From NCBI GenBank assembly GCA_964247055.1, contig OZ176053.1, forward strand, positions 1,178,001 to 1,242,000: DNA of 64,000 nt, given 5' to 3'. A model generated the notes under the pieces. The model made no database searches. It saw only the letters and a list, made by a program, of their open reading frames with translations, and was not told the DNA's origin. Positions within the stretch are counted from its first letter, which is position 1; each line of letters starts with the position of its first letter. This document shows positions 37,669 through 49,589 of this stretch, one piece after another. The DNA is from Paragordius varius (Eukaryota > Nematomorpha). The position numbers and the translations under genes are program-made.

Positions 37669-38951
37669 ATTTAAAATAACAGATTAATAAAACAACTGAT
37701 TAATAAAAAAAAATGACTGATAAAAATAACTAAAAAACAGTTGATTAATAAAACCAAAACTCATTAAACAATAAAAAAATTTAATTAATGATTAAAAATG
37801 ATGAAAAACAACTGATATAAACAGCTGATTAATAAAGAGAAAACAAATTAAACAAAAAAAATAAAATAATTAAAACAAATGATTAAAAACAAATGATTTA
37901 GCTAATTAAACAGCTGATTAAAATCAACGATTAAAATCAACTGATTAATTAAAACAACTAATTAAAAACAACTAATTAAAAACAACTAATTAAAAACAAC
38001 TAATTAAAAACAACTAATTAAAAACAACCGATTAAAAACAACTGACTAATTAAAACATCTGATTAATTAAAACATCTGATTAATTAAAACATCTGATTAA
38101 TTAAAACATTTGATTAAATAAAACAACAGATTAATTAAACAACTGACTAATTAAAACAACTGACTAATTAAAACAACTGATAATTAAAAACTGACTAATT
38201 AAAACAACTGATAAATTAAAACAACTGATTAATTAAAACAAAGGTTAATTAAAACAAATGATTTAAACAACTGGTTAAAAACAACTATATAAAAACAGCT
38301 GATTAATAAAAAGAAAACTCATTAAACGATAAAAAATAATTTATTAAAACAAATGATTAAAAACAAAAGATTTAAAAACTGAATAAAACAATTGATTAAA
38401 ATAACTGATTAAAACAACTGGTTGATTAAAACAACTGGTTGATTAAAACAACTGGTTAATTAACAACTGGTTGATTAAAACAACTGGTTAATTAAAACAA
38501 CTGGTTAATTAAAACAACTTAATTAAAACAATTGGTTAACTAAAACAGCTGGTTAATTAAAACAGCTGGTTAATTAAAACAGCTGGTTAATTAAAACAGC
38601 TGGTTAATTAAAACAACTGATTATATAAAACAACTGATTATATAAAACAACTGATTAAATAAAACAAATATTTAAAACTCTAATTAATTAAAACAACTGA
38701 CTAATTAAAACATCTGATTAATTAAAACAACAGATTAATTAAAACAACAACAACAACAATTAAAACAACTGATTATTTAAAACAACTGGTTAAATAAAAC
38801 AACTGATATTAAAACAACTGATATTAAAACAACTGACCATATAAAACAACTGATTAATTAAAACAGCTGATTAATTAAAGCAACAGATTAATTAAAACAT
38901 ATTAATTAAAACAACAGAATATTTAAACAACTGATTAAATAAAAGATTATT
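37669..38951. repeat. satellite of ~16-17 bp 'caactgattaattaaaa' units
   Basis: Tandem units such as aaaacaactgattaatt, with variants (catctgatt, cagctggtt, caactggtt) arranged in short runs of identical variants, a sign of recent local expansion. It continues at 40,917-41,130 on the other side of the inserted transposon. Duplicated from about 63,300 to the window end. Confidence 0.85.
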
Positions 38952-38953
38952 TA

Positions 38954-40914
38954 CAGTCATGTCTATATAGAATTGTCTTTTTTTTTTATTTAAATGATTA
39001 TAATTTTTTTTTAATTGTTTTGATGTTTGATATGTCAACTTTCAACATGCGCATTTTTAAGCCTTAAAATAATAGTAGCCTATTTATTGTAAGAATTTTT
39101 AATTTATAATTAAAAGATATTGCAAAATATTATTCTTGATGCACAACATGCGCATATTGTAATTTTTATCTTTTGTAAAATATTAATTATAAAATTTTAT
39201 TAATAAAGTTTAAACACACATAACCAAAATATAATTTAAAAGATAAAAATATTTATTGATTATAATATTTAAATAAATTTATAATTGTTTTCATTTTCTA
39301 GGGGTTTTCTTTGCATACATTCCAACAAAATATGTGAAGAAAAATTATAATAATTTTTTAGATTTTTTTCCCTTCTTTCTTCGCAAAGTCTTGCAATTTT
39401 ATTATGTTGCTCTAGAGGGGTACTACACCGGGGTTTTTTATCATATTGATGTTTAATCTCATGAAAAAAACATTCAATGGGATTCAGTTGTGGCGAATAT
39501 GGAGGTAAATAAACTATTTTATTCCTTAGGTCACCTAACGCCGCGGCTTTGTGAATAGGTGCATTATCGCAAACTATTATTGAACTTTCAGGAATTCTTG
39601 TTAAACATTCCGTCAAAAAAATTCGAAAATCATCGCCTCTAAAGGCGCCTTCTTTTGTTCTGTAATTAATAACTCCCTGACAACCAATCATACATATCAA
39701 TGAAACATTTTTTCCTAAAATAAATTCAAATTTTACCTTTGTTAAATCCCTCTACAATAGGAGATTTGCCCTTTGGAGCTCTACCCCATATATTTGTAAG
39801 TTTCAAACTGAAGCCTGACTCATCAATAAAAAAAACTTTTTCCTGTGGAATATCTTTCACCAATCTGGCATAATTATAACGCTTTTCTATATTCTCTGGG
39901 GTGTTTCGTTCCCGAGGTTGTAAAATACACCTCTTTCGAGTAATTTCTGAATCCGAGAGAATTTTGTAAATAGTTGCTCTGCATACTTTAATATGGTCTG
40001 GTATTTGTTCCATTATTTCATCGATTGTTAATTCACAATCATTGTTTATTAATCTTTTGACAGCATCTATTATTTCTGGATTTCTGAATTTGTTACGCCG
40101 ACCAGATTTATTTCTATCAGTAGAATTCCCAAGAATTATTTTTCTTCTTAATATATTTATAGATGTTAAGGACATATCAAAATAATCCAAAAAATAATTT
40201 GAGGGTTTTTCCAAATTTTTGGGATCAAAAAATAATTTTTTAGCTCTATCTATTTTTTCCTTATTCCAAAAATTATGTTCTAAAATTTAAAAATATTAAT
40301 ACTTTTATGTTTTATTTTTTCACGAGATAATTCATTTTCATTCAATGGAACATCCAAATCAGATACTACGAATTGTTATTTTTAAATACTTGAAGACTCT
40401 TCACTTGTATCCGATTCAAAAGTATAAACTGAGGGAGCTATGTTTTCCTTTAATATTGGATTTTGATCTGAATTTTTATTTTTTAATATAAACCTTCAAG
40501 TACACTAGCTGCCGAGCAAAGAAGAAATAATGGGTTATCGTTGATATTCATAATTTTTTAAAATAACTCTAGATTTATGATTTATTTCTTTATATATATA
40601 GAGATTAAATGGACATCTGCTTGGGTTTTCTTATATATTTTAAGTGCATGTTAAAAACCCCTAGAAAATGAAAACATATATTAAACTTGGTTATCATAAA
40701 TTACATGCGCATGTTGTAGATAAAATGTTCAAGAATAATATTTTGCAACATCTTTTAATTATAAATTAAAAATTCTTACACTAAATAGGCTATTATTATT
40801 TTAAGGCTTAAAAATGCGCATGTTGAAAGTTGACATATCAAACATCAAAACAATTAAAAAAAAATTATAATCATTTAAATAAAAAAAAAAGACAATTCTA
40901 TATAGACATGACTG
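38954..40914 (-). mobile_element. Tc1/mariner-superfamily transposon with long inverted repeats, apparently complete
   Basis: A 1,961-bp element inserted in the satellite at a TA, duplicated at 38,952-38,953 and 40,915-40,916. The terminal inverted repeats are ~186 bp (38,954-39,139 and 40,729-40,914), start CAGTCATGTCTATATAGAAT and are nearly identical, differing at only a few positions. An aacatgcgca motif occurs twice near each end and may be a transposase binding site. The single gene on the minus strand is open once four tiny introns are removed. Near-identical repeats and an open gene point to recent activity. Confidence 0.92.
39269..40551 (-). CDS. Tc1/IS630-type DDE transposase with four tiny introns
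   Basis: It cuts and pastes the surrounding element at TA sites. From ATG at 40,549-40,551, removing GT-AG intervals at 40,468-40,493 (26 nt), 40,366-40,389 (24), 40,280-40,302 (23) and 39,715-39,736 (22) gives one frame of 395 residues. Introns 1 and 4 remove in-frame stops, and none of the four has a length divisible by three. An acidic N-terminus precedes a helix-turn-helix region with SGRRNKFRNPEIIDAVKRL and LTIDEIMEQIPDHIKVCRAT. The DDE core shows FFIDESGF, the junction GKNVSLICMIG, VCDNAPIHK, and LPPYSPQLNPIECFFHEIK. I count 30 residues between the second Asp and the Glu, fewer than the 34 of classic Tc1. Catalytic residues are all present. Confidence 0.9.
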
Positions 40915-40916
40915 TA

Positions 40917-41400
40917 AAGCAACTGATTAATTAAAAAACTGATTAATTTTACAACTGACTAATTTAAAAAACTGATTAAATTACTGATTAATTAAAACAA
41001 CTGATTATTTAAAACAATTGATATTCAAAACAACTGATTAAAAAGATTAAAACAACTGATTAATAAAAACAACTGATTTAACTGTATAAATACAAATGTT
41101 TAATAAAAATAACTGAATAAAAACCACTGTTTAAACAATAGATTGATAAAAAATAAAAATATTAATAGAAAACGCTTGGGTTTTTAAAAACTGATTAAAA
41201 AAATACAAATAATAATTACCAAAATCCGATATCCAATATTTACTATCAGTTTTTGCGCAAATAAATCAGGCAACCAACATATTCTAAAATAAAAAAGAAA
41301 ATATATTAAAATAAAATTAAAAAAAAATGCATTTATATATAATGTAATTTATAAATAAACAGTTGGCATACTTTTGAATTTTAAAATTTTGTTTTTACAG
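40917..41400. repeat. satellite right of the transposon, then diverged spacer
   Basis: 'caactgattaattaaaa' units resume immediately after the TA and fade by about 41,130 into AT-rich sequence. The part at 41,160-41,380 resembles the spacer at 37,140-37,370 (shared 'cttggg...ttcaaaaaccgattaa', 'gcaaataa...caggcaaccaac'), so satellite and spacer form a higher-order arrangement. Confidence 0.6.
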
Positions 41401-41486
41401 AATAAGAAATTTTAGCGCTTTAATAAGAATTTTACTGCCTTTTTAAAAATTATTTAAATAGCGCTTTTAAGAGAAGTTACAGGTTA

Positions 41487-42960
41487 CTTCAAAGAGTTTT
41501 TGCGTTTTAAAAAGGGTTTTTGCGGTTTTAAGAGTTTTTGCGTTTTAAAAAGGGTTTTTGCGGTTTTAAAAGAGTTTTTGCGGTTTTAAAAGAGTTTTTG
41601 CGGTTTTAAAAGAATTCTTACGGTTCAAAAAGAATTCTTACGGTTCAAAAAGAATTCTTACGGTTCAAAAAGAATTTTTAGGGTTTAAAAAGAGTTTTTA
41701 GGGTTTAAAAAGAGTTTTTAGGGTTTAAAAAGAGTTTTTGCGTTTTAAAAAGGGTTTTTGCGGTTTTAAGAGTTTTTGCGTTTTAAAAAGGGTTTTTGCG
41801 GTTTTAAGAGTTTTTGCGTTTTAAAAAGGGTTTTTGCGGTTTTAAAAGAGTTTTTGCGGTTTTAAAAGAGTTTTTGCGGTTTTAAAAGAGTTTTTGCGGT
41901 TTTAAAAGAGTTTTTGCGGTTTTAAAAGAATTCTTACGGTTCAAAAAGAATTCTTACGGTTTTAAAAGAATTCTTACGGTTCAAAAAGAATTCTTACGGT
42001 TCAAAAAGAATTCTTACGGTTTAAAAGAGTTTTTACTGTTTAAAAGGATTTTTACGGTTTAAAAGGATTTTTACGGTTCAAAAAGAATTCTTACGGTTCA
42101 AAAAGAATTCTTACGGTTTAAAAAGAATTCTTACGGTTCAAAAAGAATTCTTACGGTTCAAAAAGAGTTTTTAGGGTTTAAAAGAGTTTTTACTGTTTAA
42201 AAAGAGTTTTTACTGTTTAAAAGGATTTTTACGGTTTAAAAGGATTTTTACGGTTCAAAAAGAATTTTTACGGTTTAAAAGGATTTTTACGGTTAAAAAA
42301 GAATTTTTACGGTTAAAAAAGAGTTCTTACGGTTTAAAAAGAGTTTTTACGGTTTTAAAAGAGTTTTTACGCTTTCAAAAAAAAATTTTAAGAGTTCAAA
42401 AAGAGTTTTTAGAGTTCAAAAAGAGTTTTAAGAGTTCAAAAAGAGTTTTAAGAGTTCAAAAAGAGTTTTAAGAGTTCAAAAAGAGTTTTTAGAGTTCAAA
42501 AAGAGTTTTTAGAGTTCAAAAAGAGTTTTTAGAGTTCAAAAAGAGTTTTTAGAGTTCAAAAAGAGTTTTTAGAGTTTTTTACGGTTTTAAGAGTTTTTTT
42601 ACGGTTTTAAAAGAGTTTTTAGGGTTTAAAAAGAGTTTTTAGGGTTTAAAAAGAGTTTTTGCGGTTTTAAAAGAGTTTTTGCGGTTTTAAAAGAGTTTTT
42701 GCGGTTTTAAAAGTGTTTTTGCGGTTTTAAAAGAGTTTTTGCGGTTTTAAAACAGATTTTAGGGTTTTAAAGTTTTTACGGTTTATTAGGGTTTTAAAAC
42801 AATTTTTAGGGTTTTAAAACAGTTTTTACGCTTTCAAAAAAAAATTTTAAGAGTTCAAAAAGAGTATTTAGAGTTTTTTTACGGTTTTAAAAGAGTTTTT
42901 GCGGTTTTAAAAGAGTTTTTGCAGTTTTAAAAGAGTTTTTACGGTTTAAAAAGAGTTTTT
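41487..42960. repeat. homogeneous 20-bp satellite core
   Basis: Head-to-tail units of the type agagtttttgcggttttaaa, with variant blocks (agaattcttacggttcaaaa; agagtttttagagttcaaaa; agagtttttagggtttaaaa) that repeat several times in succession. Variants come in runs, and a multi-unit segment near 41,490-41,580 recurs at about 41,720-41,860, the mark of recent unequal exchange. No coding frame. Confidence 0.9.
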
Positions 42961-44050
42961 ACGGTTTTACAATTTACGGTTTTAAAAGAGTTTTTATAGT
43001 TTTACGAGTTTTTACAGTTTTTGAAGAATTTTAGACAGTTAGGAATTTTAGCAAAAATTTTAGCAGTTTTTAGATAATTTTAGCAATTAAAAATTTTAGA
43101 GGTTTTTAGATAATTTTATGCGTTTAAAAAAAATTTATAGATTTTTGAATGATCTTAGAAGTGTTAAAAGATTTTGTGAGGTTTTAATAGAATTTAAGCA
43201 GTTTTTAAAAAATTCAACCAGTAATTTTGGCACTTTTTTAGAAAATTTTAGCAGTTTCTAAATAATTTAAACAGTTTTTAATAGTTTTAAGCGTTTAAAA
43301 AAAAATTTAAAAAATTTAAGAGGTTTTTAAATAATATTAGAAGCAGTTTAAAAATTTTAATAAATTTTAGACTTTTTAAATAATTTTACAAGTGTTAAAA
43401 ATTTTTTTTGAGGTTTTAAAAGAATTTAAGCAGTTTTTAAAGAGTTTGAGTTTTTAGAGAATTTTAGCAGCTTTTTAGATAATTTTAATAGTTTTCAAAT
43501 AATATTAGCAGTTGATAATTTTAAGCGTTTAAAAGAATTTTTGAGGTTTTAAAAGAATTTTAGAGTTTTTAACTAATCTTAGAAGCAGTTTATATAATTT
43601 GTGCGTTTTTAGATATTTTAAGAAGTGTTAAAAAAAATTTGAGGTTTTAATCGTTAGCTGATTTTAAAAAATTTTGATAGTTTTTAGAGAGTTATCCCGT
43701 TTTTAAAGAATTATAGCAGTTTTTAAAATATTTTTTATATAATATTGGCCTTTTTAAAGAATATTAAAATTTTTTACCTCTTTTAGAAACTTTAATTTTA
43801 CATTTTAAATATAAAAAAACTGCGCTTTTTTTACGAAACATACCGCTTTTTAAGTATTCACAAGAAATATTAGCCCAATTTAAGAAAACTTTAAGAAATT
43901 TTACTCTTTTTAAGTGAGCGCTTTAAAAATTTTAAGGAACATACCGCTTTTTTAATATATCACAAGAAATATTACCGCTATAAACCATTAAGAAGTTTTA
44001 ATGTTTTCTCAATACCGCTTTTTATTATTTTTTATTGAAAAATTTTAGTA
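42961..44050. repeat. degenerate right flank of the 20-bp satellite
   Basis: Increasingly diverged 'ttttagcagtttttaaa' units with no regular period. It mirrors the degenerate left flank at 35.4-37.7 kb around the homogeneous core. Confidence 0.65.
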
Positions 44051-44329
44051 AATTTTTAAGGTTTTTAGAACTTTAAATGCGTGTTTGAATACTATATTTT
44101 ACAATGTGAAATATTTAGGAATCAAAAAACGAATTTTGCAAATTGGTGATATTTTAGATATAAAAATTCATCTCATATATTTGAATGTAAACATATTTTA
44201 TACACACTTATTCCATATTTAGTTAAAAATATTTTATATTTAAACAACTAATTAAATAAGTAATAAATTTATTTTATTCAACACGCATGCACCATAATTA
44301 AAAAATATAAACAAGTTATTCAAGAACAG

Positions 44330-44965
44330 GAGACCAACATTGTAGCAATTATAATTTAATAAATAGACATTTATTTAATTCTTTATTAGAATATCTGCAT
44401 TGAATTAATAATATTTGCCAGGTTTTTATTAAATTTTAACATAAAGAAATTATACGAATTAATAATATGTGCTAGCTTTTTATTAAATTTTAACGTAAAA
44501 AATTATACGACTCAAACTAAATAGAAACATATGTTAAACTTTTTGTGTTGATTTCCTTTGACAGAAAAATAAATATTCAAGATCAAGAGAGCCATTAATA
44601 ATTTGTAACAATATATAATTTAAACATTTATTTAATTTTATTAGTGCATTGAATTACTAATATTTGCCAGGTGTTTATTAAATTTTAACATAAAGAAAAT
44701 ATACGACAAACTAAATTGTAACATATGTTAAACTTTTTGTGCTGATTTCCTTTAACACAAAAATAAATATTCAAGAACAAGAGGCCTATTCATACTTTCT
44801 AGCAATATATAATGTAATAGACATTTATTTGATTCTAATTAGAATATTTGCATTGAATTGAAAAATATTTGCTAGCTTTTTATCAAATTTAACATAAAAA
44901 TAATTATACGACTCAAACTAAATAGAAACATATGTTGAACTTTTTGTGTTGATTTCCTTTAAAAA
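44330..44965. repeat. about three ~200-bp tandem repeats
   Basis: Landmark sequences 'aactttttgtgttgatttcc' at ~44,536, 44,729 and 44,938, and 'aaataaatattcaaga' after the first two, recur every 193-209 bases. AT-rich and non-coding. Confidence 0.7.
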
Positions 44966-46740
44966 TGTAAAATTTAACTAGACGAAAAAGGTTAGAAATA
45001 CAACATTAAATAAGCCATTTATTCCAAAATATTATTAATTCTAGGGTTCAAAATTTACAAGAGATAAAATTATCGGCCAAAAGCAAGAAAAGATCAAAAA
45101 AATCTTGCATTAACTTTAAAATCCAATCAATAATAGTGCTTTCTACTGTGATTCAAACAGTACCTTAAAGCAATTATAACAATCTATGTTAATAGACAAA
45201 ACATGCAAAACTTACCATTGATTAGGTTAAATTGTTATAGTTTTGCATTTCGGTTGCTCCTCAACATGTAATTCACAAATCATTGTTCATTGTTTACGAT
45301 ATCGGTTTAAGGTAAAACTATAAATTAAAAATTTTTTTTACCTTAAATGGGTAGATATATTATTGGTTATCCTTTGGATTTCCAGGATTTAATAGTGTGT
45401 CTTTATTGAACATTTGTTTCGTCTAAATAATTAATTAAATTTAATATAATTACCATAATAAAATAATCCATGTTAGCAACAATACATTGTGCATAGTCGG
45501 GATAAAAGATATAGGAAGAGGAGTTAAAATCATTCTATCCATAAAATGTAATTTACAAAAAAAATTTAAATTAATAAAATAAATATATTTTTTATCGTTT
45601 ATATAGGGGGGAAAGCACACGTGTGTGTGCTCACCCAATCAAATTAATGTGCGCATTGCGCCTTTTCTCTCCCCTTCTAGAAAAATAGTGCACACGTATT
45701 TATTCCCTCTCTTATTTGTTTACTAATATGTTGCGCAACATTTTACCTCCCATGAACGCGCACGTGCTATTTTTTACTTCTTATTTAGCATGATGCAATT
45801 ATATAATGGAAAAAAATAAATAAAATTAATTAAATAAGTAAGTAAATAATTTGAAAATATTTTAAAATCCAAATATATATCTATATTTTAGGTTATGTTT
45901 GATTAAATATTCCTAATATTTATTAATGATATATTAGTTAATTAGTACTTAATATGTTGAGCTTTAAGATATCATAAAAATAATTTAGAAAAACATATTT
46001 ATTCCTAATTCTATATATATTTATCTAATCTTTATATTTATAAATGTGTGTAAATTTCATTGGTAGTATATGTCATATACGGGATTAATTAAGTTAACCA
46101 CAATCAAATTAGTTTTTTTTGAATTAAATATTATAAAAATTATATATAAATATATATAAAAGTTTGCCTTTTAACCTGCACAAATTATTGTGGATTAATT
46201 GAAAATTATATATGATTTATCAGGCTATTATTTCATTTCAATTTGGTTTTATAAGGATTAAAAACTGTCTAGGGAAACTAGTTATAATAGCACAAAATAA
46301 GTTATACATATTAATATTGTTTTAATATTATAAGCCAAAGGTTGACATTTTTCTCATTATAAATGATTCAATCAAATATTGTAGCAGCATATAATTTATA
46401 AGTTAAATATCTTTTAATACTATATTGAATTTAGTAATCCAATTAATCAGATATTTCTCAATTTTATCAATTATTAATTAGGAATATGAAAGTCAAACCA
46501 ACTCTGAAGTACTATCTAACTTTTTTCTTATGAAAAAGCTGGGTAGGAAAAATGCAATATTGTTGGGTAGTTTTATTATTAACTCTGGCACGAATTAATA
46601 TTAATTTCAGTAGTTTTCGAAAACAGCTAATTAATATTCTTATTTGGATATCTCTTTCAACTAGAGCATTTTTTATTATACTTTAAAATTGCAAAACCAA
46701 CACAAATGTTTTAATTACTTTAATACAGAATAAATTTTAG
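44966..46740. other. gene-free DNA
   Basis: No gene recognised. 45,590-45,780 is less AT-rich and rich in CACGTG/GCGC-type words (cacacgtgtgtgtg, cacgcacgtgc-like), but contains no frame. Confidence 0.4.
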
Positions 46741-46848
46741 GGTTTTCGAGTTTGTGGGCTAGGGTTAGGGTGAGGGATTGGAGTTGGTTCTTTTTCTTAA
46801 AGAAGTCCGCAGGACTTCCTCGGGCTGCGAAGCAGGCCGAGACCCACG
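46741..46848 (+). repeat. GC-rich double-hairpin repeat (element D), copy 1
   Basis: A ~108-bp GC-rich unit: 'gggctagggttagggtgagg', then two perfect hairpins, GAAGTCC-gca-GGACTTC and CTCGGgCTGC-gaa-GCAGgCCGAG, then acccac. It stands out sharply from AT-rich flanks. No open frame of note. Could be a small structured RNA gene or the end of a transposon family. Confidence 0.7.
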
Positions 46849-47548
46849 CATTTATTTTTAAAATATTTTTCTCTAAAAAATATATATTTACGAAACTTTA
46901 TTTTATATTATCAATATGTGAAAAGATATTAATATTGGATAGATACTATAATAACTCTCGTCTAAAGTAAATGATACCTAAGTTAAAATTATTTTTTAAC
47001 TAACAATTATAGATATGTGCTAGTTTCATTAATGAAGATCAATGGATAAAAAATATCTTAGCTGTAAATTATCCTATCCTTAACATTTAACAGGCATATT
47101 TATTTATTTTTTATCAGTTTTATATATGAATGTTATTCAGTAATATACTAAATTAATTTTTTACTATCTACTTAATGTGTGATTAATGCTCAAAGATAAT
47201 TATAATACTTATAAATTAGTATGTATATTCCAAATTAGGCCTTTCTAACAATTTCTACATTTATTGTTAAAGTAAAAACTTATTATAACTTAAACATATA
47301 TATGGCATACTTTTATACTTTAAATTTAATAAATGGGCATATTTTAAAGTAAACATCAAAAGTTATTAACAATTAAAATTTAAGATAATATCTATGTTAA
47401 TAGACTATCAATTCAATGCTAATTTTAGATTTAAACAATCTAGTATTTAATTTATATATAGTGTTTATAACTAATATATCCCAATATTAAAAAATAAAAA
47501 GAACTTCGATGATATCGTAGAATTAAATGCAAGTTATAAGTACTTTAA

Positions 47549-47649
47549 GGTTTTCGAGTTTGTGGGCTAGGGTTAGGGTGTGGAGTTGGTTCATTTTCTT
47601 AAAGAACTTCGCAGGACTTCCTCGGGCTGCGAAGCAGGCTGAGACCCAC
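47549..47649 (+). repeat. element D, copy 2
   Basis: Same orientation as copy 1, 808 bases downstream. The second hairpin keeps its pairing although one arm base changed (ccgag to ctgag, giving a G-U pair). The 'agggttagggtg' tract is shortened. Confidence 0.7.
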
Positions 47650-48296
47650 ACTTTTTGTTAAATTTAAGATTGTTAATACAAAATTGCGCTGATAGATGAG
47701 CATTGGTTATTATTTTAGCGTGGTTATGTAATATGTAATAAATCCTATATTGATATTATAAACTCTGATAAATTATATTTTATGTTAGAAATTATTGTTA
47801 GCTAAATTTCGGTATGTTACAGTTTTTTGTCATTGACTTTATATACCATCGCATCTAAAATATATATTTAATAAAAGGATATAGTAAATGACCAATACAC
47901 CAATTAAACCATTTATGATTTTAAATTGGAAAATACGTATAAATAAAATAAAGGTATAATAAATTTAAACCCTTATTATATAAGTATATACCGATTAAAA
48001 TGTAAAAAATATTTATCAATTAATAATATACAATATCCTATATTTATTACCTTTTATTATAATCAACCATAAAAATTTATTTTAATTTTCTTAAAACTCC
48101 TCTTTGCCAAAAACTAATATTACGATTCTACAATGTTTGATTATTTAACTTAATTAAATATATATAAATATACAGGAAATATACAAAAGTACAATAAGAT
48201 CACCTATAAATTTGATTTTTATATAAATATTGCTCAATAAAATAAATTTAGCAATATATAAATTGATAAAAAATTTATGAAAGTATAGTTAAAGAT

Positions 48297-48380
48297 TTCG
48301 AGGGAGATGGTTGAGGCGTATGTTGAGAGATTAGAAATGGTTCGTTTTCTTAAGATGTCCGCACATTGCCTTATGGCACG
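48297..48380 (+). repeat. element D, decayed copy
   Basis: Only the first half is recognisable (tttcgagg...ggttgaggcg...ggttcgttttcttaa), with the hairpins largely lost. It is about 750 bases after copy 2. Confidence 0.45.
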
Positions 48381-48399
48381 CTTTCTGTCCACAAATTAT

Positions 48400-49262
48400 T
48401 TCTAAAAATTTCAGTCTTGCTTTTATTTACAAAATCCTAAATATCTGGATTCCGGATCGAAAAGTGCTTTTGTAAGCTGGTATTATACAGTCGAAGATAT
48501 AAAAAAGCAATCAATAACACAAATATATTTTTATATATAGTGCCTACGATTTTTGCCAAAAAAATATATATTTTTTTTAAGTATTGGCTTACAAATCAGG
48601 TTAAATATACCCAAATTATTAATTACTATGTTTATAGCCTTGGATTTAATTGTGCCCTTTATCATAGAGAGGTTATGCTAAATTAATTTTACAAAATTAA
48701 TAAGGTGATAATATTTAAAATTAGAACACAATATGAAAAAATATACGCATGCTGAATTTTCCATTTCTACTATATTTGGTTATTTTAAAAATATATACAT
48801 TTTTAGTTTTAATCAAGAAGCGAGATACTCTAAACTGTTTTTTATTGACATAATCAACTATCATACTCACTCACTTTGCCGATAAAACTATGCTTTCGCT
48901 TAAATTAATTCATTCAAAAAACATCCATATATTAACTTATTTCGTTTATATCAGGCGAAATCCACACATGCATAAATTCAAAAATTTTCTATGCAAGCCA
49001 CACTTCTTTTTGACAATCACATTTTCTAGCTAAATTTTAAATTACATCTCATTGATCTATCAATAATTCCTAAATATTAACGAACGAACATTTATATTTA
49101 TGAAAAATTCCAATTTGTATAATGATAAGGAAAATAAAAGAAGATTGGTAATCATTATTCCTATATTTATAAAATTAAAAAAATAACTTTATGAACATAT
49201 ATAATAACTAATTCGTTTCTTCACAATGTTCAAATTTTTTCATTGCTTGTTTAAATTTTATT
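48400..49262. other. gene-free DNA
   Basis: No supported feature in this AT-rich sequence before the Nup98-like fragment. Confidence 0.4.
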
Positions 49263-49589
49263 ATGAACTTACCGCAAAAGTATACTAATTATAATTTTTT
49301 GCTAGTATTAGTCCTGATTGATGTTAAGGATGTCGAAATTTATCCAGACAAAGTGGAAAAACCCATATTGGGTGAGGAAATGAACCGATCAGCTTATATA
49401 ACACTTCACAATACTTATCCGATTGATGAATCAAACCAATTAAAGTATTGTTTATTAAATATTAACAGTAAAAATCATAAAAACTTATATAAATTACAAA
49501 AAAATGACTATGGTTTTGGTAGGAAAACCATATTTTTTGACCAGTTGCACAATAAGAATTTTAAATTTAACACACAACCCTCAATTTAA
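49263..49589 (+). pseudogene. Nup98-like autoproteolytic-domain fragment
   Basis: The frame contains VEIYPDKVEKPILGEEMNRS followed by AYITLHNTYPIDES. This aligns with the peptidase S59 domain of Nup98 (human [20 protein letters not shown] then AEVTLDGVWPTDKT), the nucleoporin that cleaves itself from Nup96. A 24-nt gt...ag interval at about 49,457-49,480 would extend the frame after DESNQL. Neither the FG-repeat region nor the HFS cleavage motif was found, and frames around it close quickly, so this looks like a remnant. A further protein-like piece (DSTDSNPLFSSFHQDSNEIQ) lies near 49,740-49,830. Confidence 0.5.

Larger units (their letters stand above)
25080..38940. repeat. segmental duplication, copy A
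   Basis: The whole block recurs in direct orientation at about 49,930-64,000. The offset is 25,159 at 25.3 kb and 34.3 kb, with small indels between. FANCD2 exons differ by only a few per cent. The left edge (25,080-25,260) is much more diverged but still alignable (shared 'tcaaacgaaaaatc', 'gatgtttaaaaccaaat'). The block contains the convergent exon, FANCD2, the GC-rich island, a foldback and the start of the satellite. Confidence 0.9.

Noticed and set aside
41487-42960. CRISPR-like array
   Set aside because: Units are directly head-to-tail with no unique spacers and no cas genes; it is satellite DNA in a eukaryote.
46755-46780. Interstitial telomere from the ggttagggtgaggg tract
   Set aside because: Only one or two TTAGGG-like words, always in the same ~108-bp unit with two hairpins; it is part of a dispersed repeat.
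46752-46970. 72-residue plus-strand frame in element D
   Set aside because: Other copies of the element break it; the conserved property is hairpin pairing, not codons.
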